From Caenorhabditis remanei (lineage: Eukaryota; Nematoda; Chromadorea; Rhabditida; Rhabditidae), in contig NC_071332.1 of assembly GCF_010183535.1 (NCBI RefSeq), forward strand, positions 12,462,001-12,526,000: a stretch of DNA of 64,000 nt, read 5' to 3'. Below the pieces are notes generated by a model, which was given only the letters and a program-made list of their open reading frames with translations, ran no database searches and had not been told where the DNA came from. How positions within the stretch are numbered: the first letter of the stretch is position 1; each line of letters opens with the position of its first letter. Below, piece by piece: positions 62,601-64,000 of the stretch. A program made the position numbers and the translations under genes.

Positions 62601-64000
62601 AAGGAGACACTGGTATGTCACTTTCAGCAGATCTGGTTCCAATTTACCAAAAATTTATCTCAAACATCTCTTCCAAATGAGTTATTCTATACAAAAAAGG
62701 TTCATTCACTACAAAAACACAGACTGTGACGTGGCATCGTGATCATCTCGATCAGAAGCAAAGAAATCGTGTCTGAAAACTACAAAAACGAGAAAAGAAG
62801 AGAAGAAAAATAGAAAATGTGCGATGTTTCCTCTTTTGGGGCGAAAAGGAAATTGAGGAAGTACAACGACATGTACACTTATTATAATCGTTTAGGTTCT
62901 GGTGAAGTTCGCGCTTTTTGGTTTTTTAGTTTTTTGTTTTTAAGGTTCCCCGCAGATAGGTCATGTAGAAATACGGACTGGAAGGGGGAAATGAATCGAG
63001 GAATGCAGGCATTAGGATATCCGGGCATAAAGATAGACATCCGAGCATTTATAAAAATAGATATAGTCTTAATCGAATCTGAGGAAATCTGTTCGGATAT
63101 CGGCTCATTCATATCTTTAGGTTTTCGGACAGAGTCCATGTAGGAAAAAAGGAAACCTGAGGTAGAAAGAGAAGAAACTTGAGAACAAGGAGATATAATA
63201 TCATGAGAAAAATATAGTTTTTTCTCTCCAAAAACTTTTTTCTCTTCTCCGTTTTCTGGTGTTCAATCCATTGTGTTACCAGCTCAAAAGACGACTCGGA
63301 AGCTTTGAATAAGTCGAGAACCTAGTCCATAAACGAGCACAACCTAGTTTTTTTCTATCCTCCCTTGTTTACCACACCAGCTTCTTCTTCTTCTTTTTCA
63401 CACTCTCGGACTTTTTTCAACAACGACGACGACGACATCGGCGAAATCTCCGGAAAAGAAAAAGCGCTCTTTTTTTGTCGTCATCTAATTAATTTGGCGC
63501 CGAGCAGTACACTTACTTACTCTCCATCTCACTTGCAGTGTTTGTCTCTCTGTTATTTCTATGTCTAAAACACTCTCCAAACTTTAAATAATCTCTTTTC
63601 AAATGCACATAGCTAGTGCATTTCGAACGAGGTGTCTTTTCTTTATCTCGCTTTTTTGGAGATTTCTATTCTTGGAGAAGGAGAGAAAGAAGAGATAATA
63701 AACGGATAAAAAGGGGGTGTCCTCGCAGATGTGTCAGCTCAATTCTTGTGAAAAGGTCGGACCTCCGGATGACCTAATTTGGAGAGTAAGAAAATATTAA
63801 TAGTGGCATTTAGAATTCGGGAATTGTCAATGAGCAATGAATTGAGACTTGTTTAGGAAGAAATTGCGAGAAGATCTGAGAGAAATTTGAGGAGAAGTGA
63901 GAGGATATTTATGGAGATATGGTTTGAGAAACTAGAATTTACACACACCTCGACTCATCCGGAAAAAAACTCAAAAGAACGCAATTTCTGAAATTTTCAA
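59686..64000. other. Non-coding, largely purine-rich; no gene supported
   Basis: Open frames near 60726-60914 and 61015-61257 are short and lack splice, promoter or domain support. From 60.4 to 62.1 kb the plus strand is again A/G-rich, like 36-43 kb. No RNA gene or repeat array recognised. Confidence 0.45.

Overview
The window reads as genomic DNA of a nematode close to Caenorhabditis. Most introns are 40-60 bases with GTAAG/GTGAG donors and TTTCAG acceptors, several first exons start a few bases after a TTTCAG acceptor (as in spliced-leader trans-splicing), and the gene content is typical of the genus: tandem 7TM chemoreceptors, a receptor guanylyl cyclase, UDP-glucuronosyltransferases, DUF148 and short secreted-peptide families. 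Species is not determinable by reading alone. Exon models below were built by hand; for most of them the summed exon lengths are a multiple of three.

Layout. 0.3-4.8 kb: two tandem UDP-glucuronosyltransferase genes (+). 5.2-9.3 kb: a receptor guanylyl cyclase of 1110 aa (+). 9.6-13.0 kb, minus strand: a two-repeat DUF148 locus interrupted by a stop/frame change, a small secreted phospholipase-A2-like protein, and a two-exon single-pass membrane protein with three PPxY motifs. 14.4-20.2 kb: three paralogous secreted Gly/Pro/Ala/Cys-rich proteins with a shared TATA promoter design, mixed with two tentative small genes and a ~209 bp foldback repeat. 21.8-27.6 kb: two Srh-like chemoreceptors with nearly identical exon plans, an UNC-93/MFS-like transporter between them, and an inverted pair of 34-aa secreted micropeptide genes with matching promoters. 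27.8-30.3 kb: two Str-type chemoreceptors (-). 31.0-34.8 kb: a 1008-aa RING/B-box protein with a Gln-rich tail (-).

35.7-53 kb is poor in coding sequence. It contains a putative three-exon secreted protein gene with a 7.3 kb first intron (35.7-43.5 kb), a 16-G run, and a marked change from purine-rich to pyrimidine-rich plus strand near 43.5 kb. 53.1-56.6 kb: a rhodopsin-class neuropeptide-receptor-like GPCR (+). 56.9-59.6 kb: a minus-strand secreted protein whose signal-peptide exon lies on the far side of an intact plus-strand gene (58.1-59.3 kb), i.e. a nested arrangement, with a 22-bp inverted repeat at the 5' end of the inner gene. 59.7-64 kb holds no gene I can support.

The genes are mostly environment-facing: chemosensation (Srh-like, Str, guanylyl cyclase, neuropeptide receptor), detoxification (UGTs) and secreted or cuticle-type products. 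No operon is evident; gene spacing and alternating strands argue for independent units.
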